DNA from: Methylocystaceae bacterium
GTDB lineage: Bacteria > Pseudomonadota > Alphaproteobacteria > Rhizobiales > Beijerinckiaceae
DNA length: 64,000 nucleotides
Assembly: GCA_014190435.1 (NCBI GenBank)
Contig: BJGJ01000002.1
Location: 26,915 to 90,914, forward strand
Reading direction: 5' to 3'
Part shown: positions 11,117-22,734 of the stretch, one piece after another
Layout: the number at the start of each line of letters is the position of its first letter
Position numbering within the stretch: position 1 is the stretch's first letter
Program-made: the position numbers and the translations under genes
The notes under the pieces: model-generated
What the model was told of the DNA's origin: nothing
What the model saw: the letters and a program-made list of their open reading frames with translations, nothing else
The model's database searches: none

Positions 11117-11538
11117 GCAGTTAGATGTGACAGTTAAGCTTATTGAAACTTTTTGTGGGGTAGTGCGCGCAGAAAGCGGTGCATAAAATAGAGATTTTTA
11201 TCCAGTATTGATCCTTGGCGAGCATAGCCGAGTTCTCTCTAATAAAGAAGCGTCCTTATAGCTGAAGATTATCGCTGGAGATAATAAAATTCTACAATTT
11301 TTATTCGCTTAGAAATGCTTCTTTTCTGTTTAGCAAGTAAAATCTAAATAACCTATATTCGGTTCGCGTTAGCGCCTTCTTTACCGCGATCTTGTTTTCA
11401 GTTTAGTCAGACTGACAACTGGGTTTATTAAAACCATTGTATCCGCTTTTGAGGCGTATTATTTACACCCTTGCTCTAATTGACCTAAGGTAGCTTGTTC
11501 GCATTAGAGGTTGGAGTTACTCCCAATGGAGCAAGGCC

Positions 11539-11931
11539 TTGCCAAGGGTTAATTGCTGTACTGAGACTTTTTTCCTTATCTTTATCCTTGCGCCTATGCA
11601 TTTTTTTAGCATAAGCGCGGGAGCTGAAGAGGCGTCATCGGGACCTTTTATTTGCGCCTCAGATCCCGGCGTGATTATCTGTCAGGTAGCGGTTCCATCT
11701 ATTACCGTAACAGACGCAAAATTGAATCGAGGTGCTTGCGCCTCTCCCCTGGAAACTTTTAGCATCTATAAGAATGAGCTAAAGTCGATGGGTCGAGAAA
11801 TTGGTGATTTCAAAGATTTTAGAGGGACCTACAAGCTTGGCGATAAATTCGCTCTTTATGTTACGCGTTGTAGCCCATATGAACTTGCTATTAGCGCTGA
11901 TGGGCAAGCTTATTTCATAAAGCTCAAATAA
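11539..11931 (+). CDS. Secreted hypothetical protein
   Basis: 130 aa with hydrophobic leader and several Cys. Confidence 0.55.
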   Translation: MPRVNCCTETFFLIFILAPMHFFSISAGAEEASSGPFICASDPGVIICQVAVPSITVTDAKLNRGACASPLETFSIYKNELKSMGREIGDFKDFRGTYKLGDKFALYVTRCSPYELAISADGQAYFIKLK

Positions 11932-11974
11932 TTGAAACTGTTCCATCCTTGCAGACGGACTGGATCACAAAACA

Positions 11975-12427
11975 TTAATTGAAGATGCCGAGGATGTCAG
12001 GGAAAATGGTCCCTCGAGATCTTTGCGCGCGCCCTGTCTCTTCGGTGTCATCAAATTGAGGTCTTGGTTTTTGTGGTTTAGGCTTCTTTTTTTTCGGCGG
12101 CGCGATTGGTGCCGTAGTTTCTGTTCCGGTTTCTGTTGTCTCAAGAGCTTGAGACTTTTGCTCTTCCGACGAAACAACAGCTGGGGAGCTGGTAGAGGAA
12201 GCCTTGGCGTCTTTCTGCTGTTCTTGAGGAGCAGCAGGAGACGGCTCGCTGACCGACTCCTTTCCCCGCGGCGGCGCGGAATGCTGCGTTAAATTAAATT
12301 CTGTTTCGCGCGCAACGAGCTGCTGCGGGCTTCGAGTAACCGTCCATAGGACGCCAGTCAGAATACAAAACGCAAGAAGGATGACCCCAGTGGTAATCGC
12401 TATCTTGTTATTAGCCTCATATTCCAT
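11975..12427 (-). CDS. Hypothetical single-TM protein with Pro/Lys-rich tail
   Basis: N-terminal TM (ITTGVILLAFCILTGVLWTV) followed by low-complexity region. Confidence 0.55.
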   Translation of the reverse strand: MEYEANNKIAITTGVILLAFCILTGVLWTVTRSPQQLVARETEFNLTQHSAPPRGKESVSEPSPAAPQEQQKDAKASSTSSPAVVSSEEQKSQALETTETGTETTAPIAPPKKKKPKPQKPRPQFDDTEETGRAQRSRGTIFPDILGIFN

Positions 12428-12549
12428 GCGTCTGCTCGCGTATCTACTGCCGCTTCGCCATTGCGGCGGTCCTCGGCGCGGGAAGTAATCAGTCTAATCG
12501 ATTTGACTGAATAAGTCTCATGGATTCAACTTAAACTGCCCATCACGTG

Positions 12550-12580
12550 AAAAAGCCCGGCTTGTAGGCCGGGCTTTTTT
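12550..12580 (-). terminator. Rho-independent (bidirectional) terminator of the porin gene
   Basis: AAAAGCCCGGC-TTGTA-GGCCGGGCTTTTTT, just past the stop of 12620..13438. Confidence 0.85.
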
Positions 12581-12619
12581 CAGCGCGTTAAGCTTATTCG
12601 TATCAATAGAGAACAAGGC

Positions 12620-13438
12620 TTAGAATGCTGGCATGGTGGGAACGGCTCCCAGATTAAAATGATAATTTACGCCGGCGCGCACAGTATTCCAACGAGTATG
12701 ATTGTTCACGTTGTTTAAGCTCAGGCCTGTATTCCAGCCAATTTCATTTGTGCTGCTGCCAGCGATATCAGAATAAAGATACTCTGCCTTCGCTGACCAA
12801 TTTTGCATAAACATCCATTCTGCTCCGCCGCCAGCTGTCCAGCCCGTTTGGGTTGCGGAGCCTGTATTCGTGCCCCAATAGCCGCCATTGCGCTGAACGC
12901 CGCCGTAGGCGAAGCCGCCGGTGCCATAGAGAAGGAGGCTTGGCATAATTGCATAGCCCAGGCGACCTCGCACGGTACCAAACCAATCGAGACTAACGCC
13001 GCGTGCGCCGCCATAGGGATAATATCCTCCAACAAGTTGGCCGCTGCCATTTGGCACCAGACCCCAAGCCCATTGGTTGTCATTGCCCGGAGCGCCTAAG
13101 CCAGTTCCTTGAAAATCCGCTTCAGCACCGATGATGACCTGTGGGGTTATGGCGTAGTTGTAGCCAACTTGACCGCCGCCAATAATGCCGCCGCTTGTAC
13201 CACTAGAAGCGAGATTATTGGTTATGCCGCCATTCCATCCGTTGAGGTTCCAGGCATTGGCATTGCCGTTCCCAGCGCCCCAGCCGCCACCAAGATTAAG
13301 ACCAGCGTAAAATCCCGTCCAACTCATAACAGGCGGCGGCGCATAAGCAGGCGCGCCCTTTCGTGAGGGCAGATCAGCCGCGGCCGCAACAGTGGCGTTC
13401 ATCGCCAGAAAGGCTAGGGGAAGTAGCGCTTTCTTCAT
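12620..13438 (-). CDS. Outer-membrane beta-barrel protein, Omp25/Omp31 (OmpA-like) family
   Basis: Signal peptide, ADLPSRK...WTGFYAGLNLGGGWG, terminal RAGVNYHFN. Confidence 0.88.
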   Translation of the reverse strand: MKKALLPLAFLAMNATVAAAADLPSRKGAPAYAPPPVMSWTGFYAGLNLGGGWGAGNGNANAWNLNGWNGGITNNLASSGTSGGIIGGGQVGYNYAITPQVIIGAEADFQGTGLGAPGNDNQWAWGLVPNGSGQLVGGYYPYGGARGVSLDWFGTVRGRLGYAIMPSLLLYGTGGFAYGGVQRNGGYWGTNTGSATQTGWTAGGGAEWMFMQNWSAKAEYLYSDIAGSSTNEIGWNTGLSLNNVNNHTRWNTVRAGVNYHFNLGAVPTMPAF

Positions 13439-13536
13439 AACTTATTGTCCTTCTAACTCTTGGCGCAAAGCGCACAATTTAACTGCAATTTCGAGCCTGA
13501 TTGGCGCATAGAGTTATAATTTAAACTTGGCGTGGT

Positions 13537-13551
13537 TTAACTACTGGTTAA
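13537..13551. promoter_or_regulatory. Putative CtrA box TTAA-N7-TTAA upstream of the porin
   Basis: TTAACTACTGGTTAA exact spacing; ~99 bp upstream of the porin start (13438). Confidence 0.4.
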
Positions 13552-13805
13552 TGTCGATCACATTTAAAAAAGCTTTTCACTTATGGTTACCAAAGCGTTT
13601 CTGGAAATGGCCAGTATTCATCATAGTCAAATTTAAAAAAAATTGATAAGACGAATAAAAACCTTTTTTATCGCGCTAATGAGATGATCTATATAAAAGT
13701 TTTGAGTGGAGAATATGTTTAGTTATTAATGTTCCAATTTTTGATTTATCTGCTCAAATGTAAAAATTCTAAGATAATGTTATAGAATGAACTTTGAGGT
13801 AATCC

Positions 13806-14351
13806 ATGTGGAAATTTTTAGCGCAGAACAGACTCGCTGCCAGGATCGGATTAACATTTATTATAGCTTCTTGTGAGCTGGTATCGCCAGTATACGCCAC
13901 AGTATTGATAGAGGTCGATCTTTCTCGTCAACGTATGTTTGTTCATGCTTCAAAAGTTAATTACAATTGGCCAGTTTCAACGGCGCGTTCGGGATACGAG
14001 ACGCCCGCGGGAGATTATGAGCCAATAGCTCTTGAGAGAATGCATTACTCGCAAAAATACGACAATGCGCCAATGCCCTATTCAATCTTTTTTTATGGAG
14101 GCTATGCGATACACGGCAGTAATGAGATCCGCTCGCTAGGGCGACCCGCCTCACACGGCTGCATTCGTCTATCTCCAGGGAATGCAAAATTACTGTATGA
14201 AATGGTAGAGTTGGAGGGGGCGCTAATTTCAATTACCGGCGTACCGCCATCAAATTCTTATCATGAGAGTGAGAGCGGTCGTGGGAAAAGCGGATCCCAG
14301 CGCGCTGGTGTGGTAGACGAGGGAATGGAAGTTTTTGCGCCGGATTTTTAG
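13806..14351 (+). CDS. L,D-transpeptidase (YkuD domain)
   Basis: IHGSNEIRSLGRPASHGCIRLSPGNAKLLYEMV catalytic HGxxxxxxxG..SHGCIR motif. Confidence 0.92.
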   Translation: MWKFLAQNRLAARIGLTFIIASCELVSPVYATVLIEVDLSRQRMFVHASKVNYNWPVSTARSGYETPAGDYEPIALERMHYSQKYDNAPMPYSIFFYGGYAIHGSNEIRSLGRPASHGCIRLSPGNAKLLYEMVELEGALISITGVPPSNSYHESESGRGKSGSQRAGVVDEGMEVFAPDF

Positions 14352-14430
14352 GGCAAATCTGCTTATTGACCACAATCCGTGACTTTGTCTAAATTGCTAA
14401 TTATTGATTATTTATTTTTAGGAGTGGCGC

Positions 14431-15459
14431 GTGATGAAATGTAGCAATCGGTGCCATGGGATATTTTTTTTCTTTCTATTTTTATTCTTTCCGTCAATTG
14501 ACGCGTGGGCGGTTAGTCCTAGTTTTGATTGTGCAACGGCAATACGCTTGGATGAGCGCGCTATTTGCGCAAATGATCAGCTCGCCGTTTTAGATCGTAT
14601 CGCTGATGAAGCCTATAAATACCTACGTATCCATCAAAGTAAATCTTTTGCTAATAAATTGAATCTTCCCTTCATCAAGCAGCGACAGGCCTGTGGAGAA
14701 AATGTCGCATGTATTAGAAAAATTCAAATTGCGTCAATTAAGCTCTTTAAACAGAAGGGCGCGCCAATAGAGTCCCCTGATCTAGAGAAAATGGACCTAG
14801 TTCAGAATGAAGCGACAGTGGATGGTCATCTCGACATCAGCAGTGGCGCGCAATCAGCACGGCTCGCACCGCAAGAGATGGCAGCCCCCCAAGAACCGCA
14901 AGGCGCTGGCGAGACTCAAAAACAACAGGCGGAGCCGCTGCTCAACAAAGAGAATGCGAAACCGTCCGATAACCAAGAAGCGTCTGCTACCCCCGTTGCC
15001 TCTGATGCTGAGAAAGTTGATGGGAGTACTTTCGTGCAGCCAGCTCAGGGAGCTTCGACAATAATGGATGCCACTCCGATTGCGACTCCAATCGATCATC
15101 AAGAAACACAATTACCTGTTATGAAAGATAAACTAGATTCTGAAGCCATAAAAGCGCATCAGCAAAAATTCAACGTGGGGTTTATTGTCGCCTTGACGGG
15201 GCTTAGTTTAATCACATTAGCGCTGAGCTATAAAATTTTGACAGATCGCAATGCTCCTAATGCTGCGTCCGATGTTTCTGCGCACAAAGGAAAAAAGATT
15301 GAAGCTCGTGTCGCCAAATCTACAGATAGGCGAGAGTCGCTCTCGACAACGGGTTATTTGCCAGCCAGAAAGTCGGCATCTGGCTTAGCGACAGATAAGT
15401 CAAATAATGAAAAAATCCCGCAGGCCTGGGTTTGGAGCTATTATAAGGGGCAGATCTGA
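14431..15459 (+). CDS. Secreted/membrane hypothetical protein with LprI-like N-terminal segment
   Basis: PSFDCATAIRLDERAICANDQLAVLDRIADEAY after signal peptide; internal TM near the C-terminus. Confidence 0.6.
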   Translation: MMKCSNRCHGIFFFFLFLFFPSIDAWAVSPSFDCATAIRLDERAICANDQLAVLDRIADEAYKYLRIHQSKSFANKLNLPFIKQRQACGENVACIRKIQIASIKLFKQKGAPIESPDLEKMDLVQNEATVDGHLDISSGAQSARLAPQEMAAPQEPQGAGETQKQQAEPLLNKENAKPSDNQEASATPVASDAEKVDGSTFVQPAQGASTIMDATPIATPIDHQETQLPVMKDKLDSEAIKAHQQKFNVGFIVALTGLSLITLALSYKILTDRNAPNAASDVSAHKGKKIEARVAKSTDRRESLSTTGYLPARKSASGLATDKSNNEKIPQAWVWSYYKGQI

Positions 15460-15592
15460 ATAAGCTTTAAAACAAGGGAATCCTTTATAAAGACATTGCT
15501 GTACTCTTTGGATCATCATAACTTAAAACAAATTTATCTTTAACGATGTCAGCAATAACTTTTTTATCAGTGATAAATCAACTCAGGCGCAA

Positions 15593-16033
15593 TTAACATG
15601 GACTGCGCCGGTGATAGCCAAATAAAAATCCGAGAGGCTCGCTATGCCGTAACTTGGCGAGCGGTCTGTCAAAAAATAGATTGCTGCCAGAATAAGGATA
15701 TCCATAGTCGCAAGTTGGATCATCTGTCGCTGTCGCAGAAGTCTGCTGGCTAGCCATAGTGAGTTTTGCCGTTGGCGCATAAAAACGGCGACCTTGAAAA
15801 TCAATATGGCTCCACTCCTCATCTTCCTGAAGGAGGATAAGCGAAGAGCCGGCAGGAGCTGTTTCAATAATCTTATGACTTAGTTTTGGTTTTAATCGTA
15901 ATGGAACAGCTTGGGTGAGAGTTACGGACGTTTGAGCGCTTGCGGTTAGTAAAGGCGTTAATAACGTCAGTATTAAGATAAAGATTTGTGGTGAGTATCT
16001 CATTGCTATTCTTTCTCTTATAGACTTTTGCAA
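15593..16033 (-). CDS. SH3-like domain secreted protein
   Basis: Leader plus VPLRLKPKLSHKIIETAPAGSSLILLQEDEEWSHIDFQGRRFYAPTAKL. Confidence 0.7.
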   Translation of the reverse strand: MQKSIRERIAMRYSPQIFILILTLLTPLLTASAQTSVTLTQAVPLRLKPKLSHKIIETAPAGSSLILLQEDEEWSHIDFQGRRFYAPTAKLTMASQQTSATATDDPTCDYGYPYSGSNLFFDRPLAKLRHSEPLGFLFGYHRRSPC

Positions 16034-16089
16034 CTCCTAAAATTTATCAGATTTGCGAAGAAGATTTTTCTTATCAAAAATCAAGTAGT

Positions 16090-17256
16090 TTAGCCTGCAG
16101 TGTTAAAATAATAATTTAATACTCGGCTATATATTTGTTCTAATGCTTCGATATTCGAAATACTGGCGCATTCATCAATTGCATGAATTGTTTCATTCGT
16201 CAGGCCAAATTCAAGGGTTGGACAGTCTCGTATAATAAATCTTGCGTCCGACGTGCCGCCGCTCGTTGAGAGTTCTGGGGTTAATCCCGTGACTTCATTT
16301 ATTGCTTTGGTTACAAGCTCAGAAAAAAGACCGGGCTCTGTCAAAAAAGAGACGGCATTGCTGGGTAAAAAATCCAGTTCTATTGTTGTAGGGCCTGCTA
16401 CTGTCATAACGATAGAGCGGATATGTTCTTTAAGCGTATCCAGAGTCCAGCTGTCGTTAAATCTGACATTAAATTGTGCGCTCGCTGTAGCGGGAATGAC
16501 ATTTACTGCCGCATTGCCGATATCAATGGACGAGAATTCAAGATTTGTCCGATCAAAATGAGTGGTGCCTTGATCAAATTCATGGTGGGAGAGAGCGGTT
16601 ACTATTCGTGCGACAATAGGCGCAGGATTTTCAGCGCGATGAGGGTAGGCGACATGTCCCTGTTTGCCGATTACACGGATAAGCCCATTGACCGATCCCC
16701 GACGGCCAATTTTAATTGTATCCCCAAGTTGAGAAACATTTGTTGGTTCGCCAACAATGCAATGACTGAAACGTTCGCCGCGCGCCCGCGCCCAATCAAG
16801 AAGTTTTATTGTACCGTTAATTGAAGGGCCTTCTTCATCGCCGGTAATGAGGAAAGAAATTGCGCCATTTGGCTTTCCGTAACGTCTAATATGCTTAATC
16901 GTTGCGGCAACAAAAGCCGCGATGGCTCCCTTCATATCTGATGCGCCGCGGCCATAAATCTTATTTTCGGCGATCTCTCCAGCAAAGGGAGCGTGGCGCC
17001 ATCGCTTTACGTCGCCAGTTGGCACGACGTCTGTATGGCCCGCAAAAACAAGATGCGGCTCGCCATCGCCGATTTTCGCAAAGAGATTCTCAACATCAGG
17101 CGTATTGGCCTCACTGAAAGTCAGGCGGTGGATTTCAAAACCAACAGAAGCCAGCGCGTGCTCAACGACCTCAAGCGCGCCAGCGTTTACCGGCGTAACA
17201 GAAGGGCAGCGAATAAGGTGTTGCGTTAACTCAACAGCCAGTGAGGTATCGCTCAT
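16090..17256 (-). CDS. dapE: Succinyl-diaminopimelate desuccinylase
   Basis: FAGHTDVVPTGD, YGRGASDMKGAIAAF, GDEEGPSINGT, STSGGTSDARFI; adjacent to dapD. Confidence 0.97.
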   Translation of the reverse strand: MSDTSLAVELTQHLIRCPSVTPVNAGALEVVEHALASVGFEIHRLTFSEANTPDVENLFAKIGDGEPHLVFAGHTDVVPTGDVKRWRHAPFAGEIAENKIYGRGASDMKGAIAAFVAATIKHIRRYGKPNGAISFLITGDEEGPSINGTIKLLDWARARGERFSHCIVGEPTNVSQLGDTIKIGRRGSVNGLIRVIGKQGHVAYPHRAENPAPIVARIVTALSHHEFDQGTTHFDRTNLEFSSIDIGNAAVNVIPATASAQFNVRFNDSWTLDTLKEHIRSIVMTVAGPTTIELDFLPSNAVSFLTEPGLFSELVTKAINEVTGLTPELSTSGGTSDARFIIRDCPTLEFGLTNETIHAIDECASISNIEALEQIYSRVLNYYFNTAG

Positions 17257-17258
17257 GA

Positions 17259-17732
17259 TTACCGCGAGGGTTTGAGGGCGAGTTCAAAAATTGTCCATAA
17301 AATGCTAATCATGAGCATAGCGTCAATTCCCCAAACCCACCAGATGGGCATGGATTCGCTAACTCTAGGTTGAAGCCAGTGCGCGGCGCCAGTCAGCAAA
17401 CCAAAGAAAGGCGCGAGGCTAGCAAGTCCTAAGGGTGGAAACAGCGCACGATCTCGAAAGCGTTTTGCTGACAAATTAACATAACTAATTACAACCAAAA
17501 TCACGACAAAGGCGTAGAGGATGGCGTAAGCGTAGGCGGCTATCGTTAACGGAGGAAAAAAAGGATCTTTGGCGATATCGTGATTCGTATAAGGCGCAAG
17601 CAGTTTCCAAAACAGAACAAAGGGGATGAGCGTAATAGCAAGAGGACGTAGTCCTTTGATCCAGGTATCCGCATCTATGCGTCCTTGATCATTGCGGTAT
17701 AGAAAACGAATCCGAGCCGTATTGATCGGCAT
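17259..17732 (-). CDS. Integral membrane protein (DUF805-like)
   Basis: 157 aa, four hydrophobic helices; between dapE and dapD. Confidence 0.6.
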   Translation of the reverse strand: MPINTARIRFLYRNDQGRIDADTWIKGLRPLAITLIPFVLFWKLLAPYTNHDIAKDPFFPPLTIAAYAYAILYAFVVILVVISYVNLSAKRFRDRALFPPLGLASLAPFFGLLTGAAHWLQPRVSESMPIWWVWGIDAMLMISILWTIFELALKPSR

Positions 17733-18589
17733 TAATCTCTCAAAAGTTCATTTACACCAGTTTTGCTGCGTGTTTGCGCGTCAACTGTCTTAACGATAAC
17801 CGCGCAATAAAGCGATGGTCCTGGCGCGCCGTCAGGCAGCTGCTTTCCTGGTAAATTGCCTGAAACGACTACAGAGTAAGGAGGAACATAGCCTACGTGA
17901 ACTTGTCCCGTAGCGCGGTCGATAATTTTTGTTGAAGCGCCAATAAAGACGCCCATTGCAAGCACGGCGCCTTGTCCAACAATAACGCCTTCGACTACTT
18001 CTGAGCGTGCGCCAATAAAGCAATCGTCTTCGATAATTGTTGGATTTGCTTGGAGTGGCTCAAGGACGCCGCCGATGCCTACGCCGCCGGATAAATGGAC
18101 ATTTTTACCAATTTGGGCGCAAGAACCGACTGTCGCCCACGTATCCACCATAGCGCCAGCATCTACATAGGCGCCAAGATTGACGAAGGAGGGCATCAGG
18201 ATCGCGCCGGGCGCGATATAGGCTGAATGTCGCACAATCGCACCAGGGACTGAGCGAAAGCCAGCAGCGCTATGCTCCGCTGCGCCCCAGCCAACAAATT
18301 TTGAGGGAACTTTGTCCCACCAGGTTGCTCCTCCGGGGCCGCCGGCGATAACACGCATGTCGTTAAGTCGAAAGGAAAGTAAAACGGCCTTTTTGAGCCA
18401 TTGGTTGACTTTCCAGGCCTGAGGGCCCTCTTTTCCCGAAATTTTCTCCGCAACGCGCAGCTTGCCGGCGTCAAGCAGACGCAGCGCACTGTCGACAGCA
18501 TGGCGAATATCTCCGTGCGTCTCTGCGTTAATATTCGCGCGATCCTCAAAAGCGGCAGTGATTAAGGTTTCGAGGCCTGTGTGGGACAT
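17732..18589 (-). CDS. dapD: 2,3,4,5-tetrahydropyridine-2,6-dicarboxylate N-succinyltransferase
   Basis: Hexapeptide repeats; [40 protein letters not shown]. Confidence 0.97.
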   Translation of the reverse strand: MSHTGLETLITAAFEDRANINAETHGDIRHAVDSALRLLDAGKLRVAEKISGKEGPQAWKVNQWLKKAVLLSFRLNDMRVIAGGPGGATWWDKVPSKFVGWGAAEHSAAGFRSVPGAIVRHSAYIAPGAILMPSFVNLGAYVDAGAMVDTWATVGSCAQIGKNVHLSGGVGIGGVLEPLQANPTIIEDDCFIGARSEVVEGVIVGQGAVLAMGVFIGASTKIIDRATGQVHVGYVPPYSVVVSGNLPGKQLPDGAPGPSLYCAVIVKTVDAQTRSKTGVNELLRD

Positions 18590-18646
18590 GATCTTCTCGG
18601 GTTTTTTAACAACGGTCGCCGGTTTGTAGGCGTGTGGCGGCGGGAG

Positions 18647-19348
18647 TCAACCGCTGCAAGGACGCAGCGCTTCCAGAAAGTTGGTCAAGTCATCTGTAAC
18701 GAAATCAATATGTGGCGCATCGCCGTTGGAAACTTCCCAATCCTCGCGTTCCGGAGATTGATCTGGCGATGGCATGACCAAGATTGTCGTCATACCATGT
18801 TGATGCGGAACAATAAGATTGCGTTCTAAATCCTCGAAGAGCGCGGCGCGTTTTGGGTTAATTTTCAAGTGTGCGAAGAAACGTTCATATGCTTCCGCCG
18901 CAGGTTTAGCGATGAAGTCCGCCGCAACAATATCGAAAATATCTTCAAATAAGTGACTAATGCCGATTTGCCGCGCAGTTTTAACAGCATGCTCCCGCGA
19001 ACCATTGGTGAGGATGAGTTTGCGGCCTGGCAAATTTGCAATTGCTTGGGCAAGGGAATGGTTGGTTTGTAGAGAGCTGCGATCGACATCATGAACATAT
19101 TCAAGAAATTCTAAAGCATTGACGTCATGTTCAAGCATCAGACCACGTAGAGTGGTGCCGTAACGTAAATAATAATACTTCTGCAAGGCTCGAAGTGAGA
19201 GCGCGTCCATCCCAAAAAGACGCATCATAAAAAGGGTTATTCGCGCGTCAATTTTTGGCCAAAGATCAGCACTATGCGGATAGAGCGTGTTATCGAGATC
19301 AAAGACCCAAGTATCGATCTGCTTGAAGTGTTGATGTGGCGCAGTCAC
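18647..19348 (-). CDS. Pyrimidine 5'-nucleotidase, HAD superfamily
   Basis: [32 protein letters not shown]. Confidence 0.88.
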   Translation of the reverse strand: MTAPHQHFKQIDTWVFDLDNTLYPHSADLWPKIDARITLFMMRLFGMDALSLRALQKYYYLRYGTTLRGLMLEHDVNALEFLEYVHDVDRSSLQTNHSLAQAIANLPGRKLILTNGSREHAVKTARQIGISHLFEDIFDIVAADFIAKPAAEAYERFFAHLKINPKRAALFEDLERNLIVPHQHGMTTILVMPSPDQSPEREDWEVSNGDAPHIDFVTDDLTNFLEALRPCSG

Positions 19349-20214
19349 CTTGTAATCAACGTGCCAGCGCCATGATCTGTTAAAAGTTCAATGAGCACGG
19401 CATGGGGTAGCTTACCGTCAAGAATAACAACGCCTTCAACGCCACGTTCAATCGCATACATACAAGTTTCTACTTTTGGAATCATACCGCCAGTAATTGT
19501 GCCGTCAGCGATCAGGTCGGGTATATCCGTAATTTTTAATTCTTCGATAATTTTTTTATTTTTATCCAGTACCCCTGGAACATCAGTTAGAAAAATAAGA
19601 CGCTTCGCCCCAAGCGCGCCGGCAATTGCGCCGGCAAAAGTATCAGCGTTAATATTGTAGCTCGCGCCACCTGGGCCCTGCGCAACGGGGGCTAACACTG
19701 GGATAAGTTCGCGGCCGAGAACTTGATCCAAGACGGTTGTGTCGACTTTGTCCGGTTCGCCAACGTAGCCAAGGTCAATCCCGTCTGAGCGCTCTAGTTT
19801 TTTAGCGGTCAGCATGCGTCCATCTTTGCCTGTCAGGCCAATCGCCCGACCGCCTTCAGAGTTAATGTAGCCCACGATTTGTTTGTTGATTGAGCCAGCA
19901 AGCACCATTTCAACGATGCCCATCGTTTCGCCATCTGTAACGCGCAAGCCATCTGCGAATTTTGATTCAACACCAAGGCGTTTGAGCATAGCGCCTATTT
20001 GTGGACCGCCGCCATGCACCACGACAGGATTGACGCCGGATTGTTCGAGTAGAACCATATCGCGCGAAAAATCACGCGCGCCTTGATCATCCCCCATGGC
20101 GTGTCCGCCATATTTTACGACGACAATCGACTCGTCGTAGCGCAGCATATGGGGCAGCGCTTGCATCAAAATCCGCGCCTGCTCAAGTGCGCTAGAGACA
20201 GAGTCGGTGGTCAT
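19345..20214 (-). CDS. argB: Acetylglutamate kinase
   Basis: [37 protein letters not shown]. Confidence 0.97.
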   Translation of the reverse strand: MTTDSVSSALEQARILMQALPHMLRYDESIVVVKYGGHAMGDDQGARDFSRDMVLLEQSGVNPVVVHGGGPQIGAMLKRLGVESKFADGLRVTDGETMGIVEMVLAGSINKQIVGYINSEGGRAIGLTGKDGRMLTAKKLERSDGIDLGYVGEPDKVDTTVLDQVLGRELIPVLAPVAQGPGGASYNINADTFAGAIAGALGAKRLIFLTDVPGVLDKNKKIIEELKITDIPDLIADGTITGGMIPKVETCMYAIERGVEGVVILDGKLPHAVLIELLTDHGAGTLITR

Positions 20215-20270
20215 TTAGAGGCCTCAATGATTTTGCAGATCACACAACTAGACCGGAGCTATAGTCGCTT

Positions 20271-20924
20271 TCAAGCGCTGATTTCATTTAGTAGGCGGGC
20301 GATAGACTCTCTAAGGGCGCCAATCCCTTCGCCGCTTTGTGAAGAGGTAAAAATTATTTCGGGATAGGCCGCAGGCCGCTTTGCCAATGCTATCATTGTC
20401 GCTTCAACAACGCGATTGCGGTCGATAGTCGTGAGCTCATCGTATTTTGTGAGAATGACTTGGTAGGAAACGGCCGATTGATCAAGGAGATCGAGCATTT
20501 CCTCATCGGGCGGCTTAACCCCCCGCCGTCCGTCGATGAGCACATATACCCGGGCAAGTTCGGCGCGGCCACGCAAATAGTCTCGCATCAGCTTAGACCA
20601 GTTGGCGATTTTTTCTTTGCCAACTGCTGCATATCCATAGCCGGGCATATCGACGAGTCTTATACGCTCATCGCCGGTATTTTTGCTTAGTGAGAAGAAA
20701 TTAAGTTGTTGTGTTCGACCTGGCGTGTTCGAGACGCGCGCAAGAGATTTGCGATTTGTCAGAGCATTAAGCAAGGATGATTTACCGACATTCGAGCGAC
20801 CTGCGAAGGCGATCTCAGGAGCGCCAGGAGATGGCAAATCATTTGATGAGGCGCTTGCGAAAAAAAAGTCGCAAGGGCCTGCAAACAAAAGACGTCCTTC
20901 TTCGAGAAAATTGCTTTCGGTCAT
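20271..20924 (-). CDS. engB: Ribosome biogenesis GTPase YihA/YsxC (EngB)
   Basis: FAGRSNVGKSSLLNAL, VDMPGYGYA, LTKYDEL. Confidence 0.96.
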   Translation of the reverse strand: MTESNFLEEGRLLFAGPCDFFFASASSNDLPSPGAPEIAFAGRSNVGKSSLLNALTNRKSLARVSNTPGRTQQLNFFSLSKNTGDERIRLVDMPGYGYAAVGKEKIANWSKLMRDYLRGRAELARVYVLIDGRRGVKPPDEEMLDLLDQSAVSYQVILTKYDELTTIDRNRVVEATMIALAKRPAAYPEIIFTSSQSGEGIGALRESIARLLNEISA

Positions 20925-20961
20925 TTTTGTAGGACGGCAAACTGTCTCGCCGTCACTTCAG

Positions 20962-22734
20962 CTAGGCGCGTTGGAAGGTTTTACGCAAATTATCCCACAA
21001 TTCAAATTTTACGCCAGCGCGCGTCATAATGATGCCCTGTTGAGTGATCGATAAGAGATTGTTCCAAGTCCAGTAGATAACGAGACCTGAAGCAAAGCCC
21101 CCCATCGTAAAGGTGAACATAAGCGGCATATAATTGAACATCACTTTCTGCATTTCATCTGCAGGTTCAGGGTTCATTTTCATTTGCAGCCACATTGAAA
21201 AGCCCATGAGGACGGGCCAGACGCCAAGCATCAAATAGGGGCCGAAGAAAGCGACATGCGTGGGATCAAAAGGAAGTAAGCCAAACAAATTAAAAACATT
21301 GGTCGGGTCGGGCGCCGAGAGGTCTTTGATCCAGCCAAAGAACGGCGCGTGGCGCATTTCAATGGTCACTACAAGGACTTTATACAGCGAGAAGAAAACA
21401 GGTATCTGCAAAAGGACCGGTAAGCAGCCGCTGGCAGGATTAACCTTTTCTCTTTTAAAGAGCTCCATCTGTTCCATGTTGAATTTATGTTTATCGTCAC
21501 CGTATTTTTCTTTGAGCTCTTTAATTTTTGGTTGAATAGCTTTCATTTTAGCGATGGATTTGTAGCTTTTGTTGGCAAGCGGAAGAAACGCGAGCTTAAC
21601 AACAACTGTGACAGCGAGGATGGCGAAGCCAAAATTTCCTAGCAGACGATAAAGAAAGTCAATCAAACGAAACATTGGACGGGTAATAAAATAGAACCAT
21701 CCCCAATCGATAAGCAGATCAAAGCGCTTTAAGCCAGGATTGTTTTTGTAGGCGTCGAGCGTATCAACTTCTTTTGCTCCGGCAAAGACATGCGTTGTTG
21801 TTGCGGTTGCGGAGTCGGGCGCAAGTGTTTTAGGCGTGCTGACGGTATCTGCTTGGTAAATTTTTGTTGCGCCGCCCATCGATATATACCGCGCTTCAAT
21901 TGGCGCATTTTGATCAGGTGCAACAACAGCGCCCCAATATTTATCTGTAAATCCAACCCAGCCGCCGACGCCTTTAAAAGATTTTGTCGCCGCGGGCTCC
22001 TTTTCAATTTTATCATAGGTAAGCTCTTCCCCTCCGTCACCGATGACGCCGACAAAGCCTTCGTGCAAAGCGGCGTAGCCGGCTGAAGGGGGATGGCCAA
22101 TTCGGGTAACGCGAGAGAAGGAATAAAGGGTGATGGGCTGAGACGACTTATTTTCTACGCTATCAATAATACTAAAGAGATATTCATCATCTACTGAAAT
22201 GACGCGTCTGAACAAAAGCCCCTGACCATTATCCCACGTAAGCGTAACAGGATGAGTTGAGGTTAGTTTATCAGAATCTGCAATCCAAAGCGTTTCTGTC
22301 GTCGGTAAGTTTGGCGCATTTTCAGTTGCCGCGCTGAGATAGCCAAGTTCTGCATAATAAGGATCTGGGCCGGCTTCAGGTGATAATAAGGTGATGATTG
22401 GACTCGAAGGATCGACAGTCTGCCGATAGGCCTTCAATGAGACATCATCGAGACGTCCGCCCTTTAGCGCAATAGATCCAGATAAAGACTTCGTATCGAT
22501 GTTAACGCGAGGACTAAGCGCCAGGGCCGCTTCGCGGGTTTGCGCCGTCGGCTTTACAAGCGCGGCAGGCGTATCGGGCGCTCCCAACTTAACTGTTTTG
22601 GCGACGCGCTCCTGCTCAGCAAGCGTTCTCTTCTGTCGCTCCATTTCTGGAAAAGCGTAAAAGTAATCCCACAATCCGATGAAAACCATCGACACTGCAG
22701 CGGCAAACAGCATGTTTCTTGTATTCTCTTTCAT
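20962..22734 (-). CDS. yidC: Membrane protein insertase YidC
   Basis: 590 aa; large periplasmic domain then [28 protein letters not shown]... Confidence 0.98.
   Translation of the reverse strand: MKENTRNMLFAAAVSMVFIGLWDYFYAFPEMERQKRTLAEQERVAKTVKLGAPDTPAALVKPTAQTREAALALSPRVNIDTKSLSGSIALKGGRLDDVSLKAYRQTVDPSSPIITLLSPEAGPDPYYAELGYLSAATENAPNLPTTETLWIADSDKLTSTHPVTLTWDNGQGLLFRRVISVDDEYLFSIIDSVENKSSQPITLYSFSRVTRIGHPPSAGYAALHEGFVGVIGDGGEELTYDKIEKEPAATKSFKGVGGWVGFTDKYWGAVVAPDQNAPIEARYISMGGATKIYQADTVSTPKTLAPDSATATTTHVFAGAKEVDTLDAYKNNPGLKRFDLLIDWGWFYFITRPMFRLIDFLYRLLGNFGFAILAVTVVVKLAFLPLANKSYKSIAKMKAIQPKIKELKEKYGDDKHKFNMEQMELFKREKVNPASGCLPVLLQIPVFFSLYKVLVVTIEMRHAPFFGWIKDLSAPDPTNVFNLFGLLPFDPTHVAFFGPYLMLGVWPVLMGFSMWLQMKMNPEPADEMQKVMFNYMPLMFTFTMGGFASGLVIYWTWNNLLSITQQGIIMTRAGVKFELWDNLRKTFQRA

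Noticed and set aside
12721-13083. 120-aa minus-strand ORF and companions inside the porin gene
   Set aside because: Out-of-frame to a well-supported beta-barrel gene; no family signal
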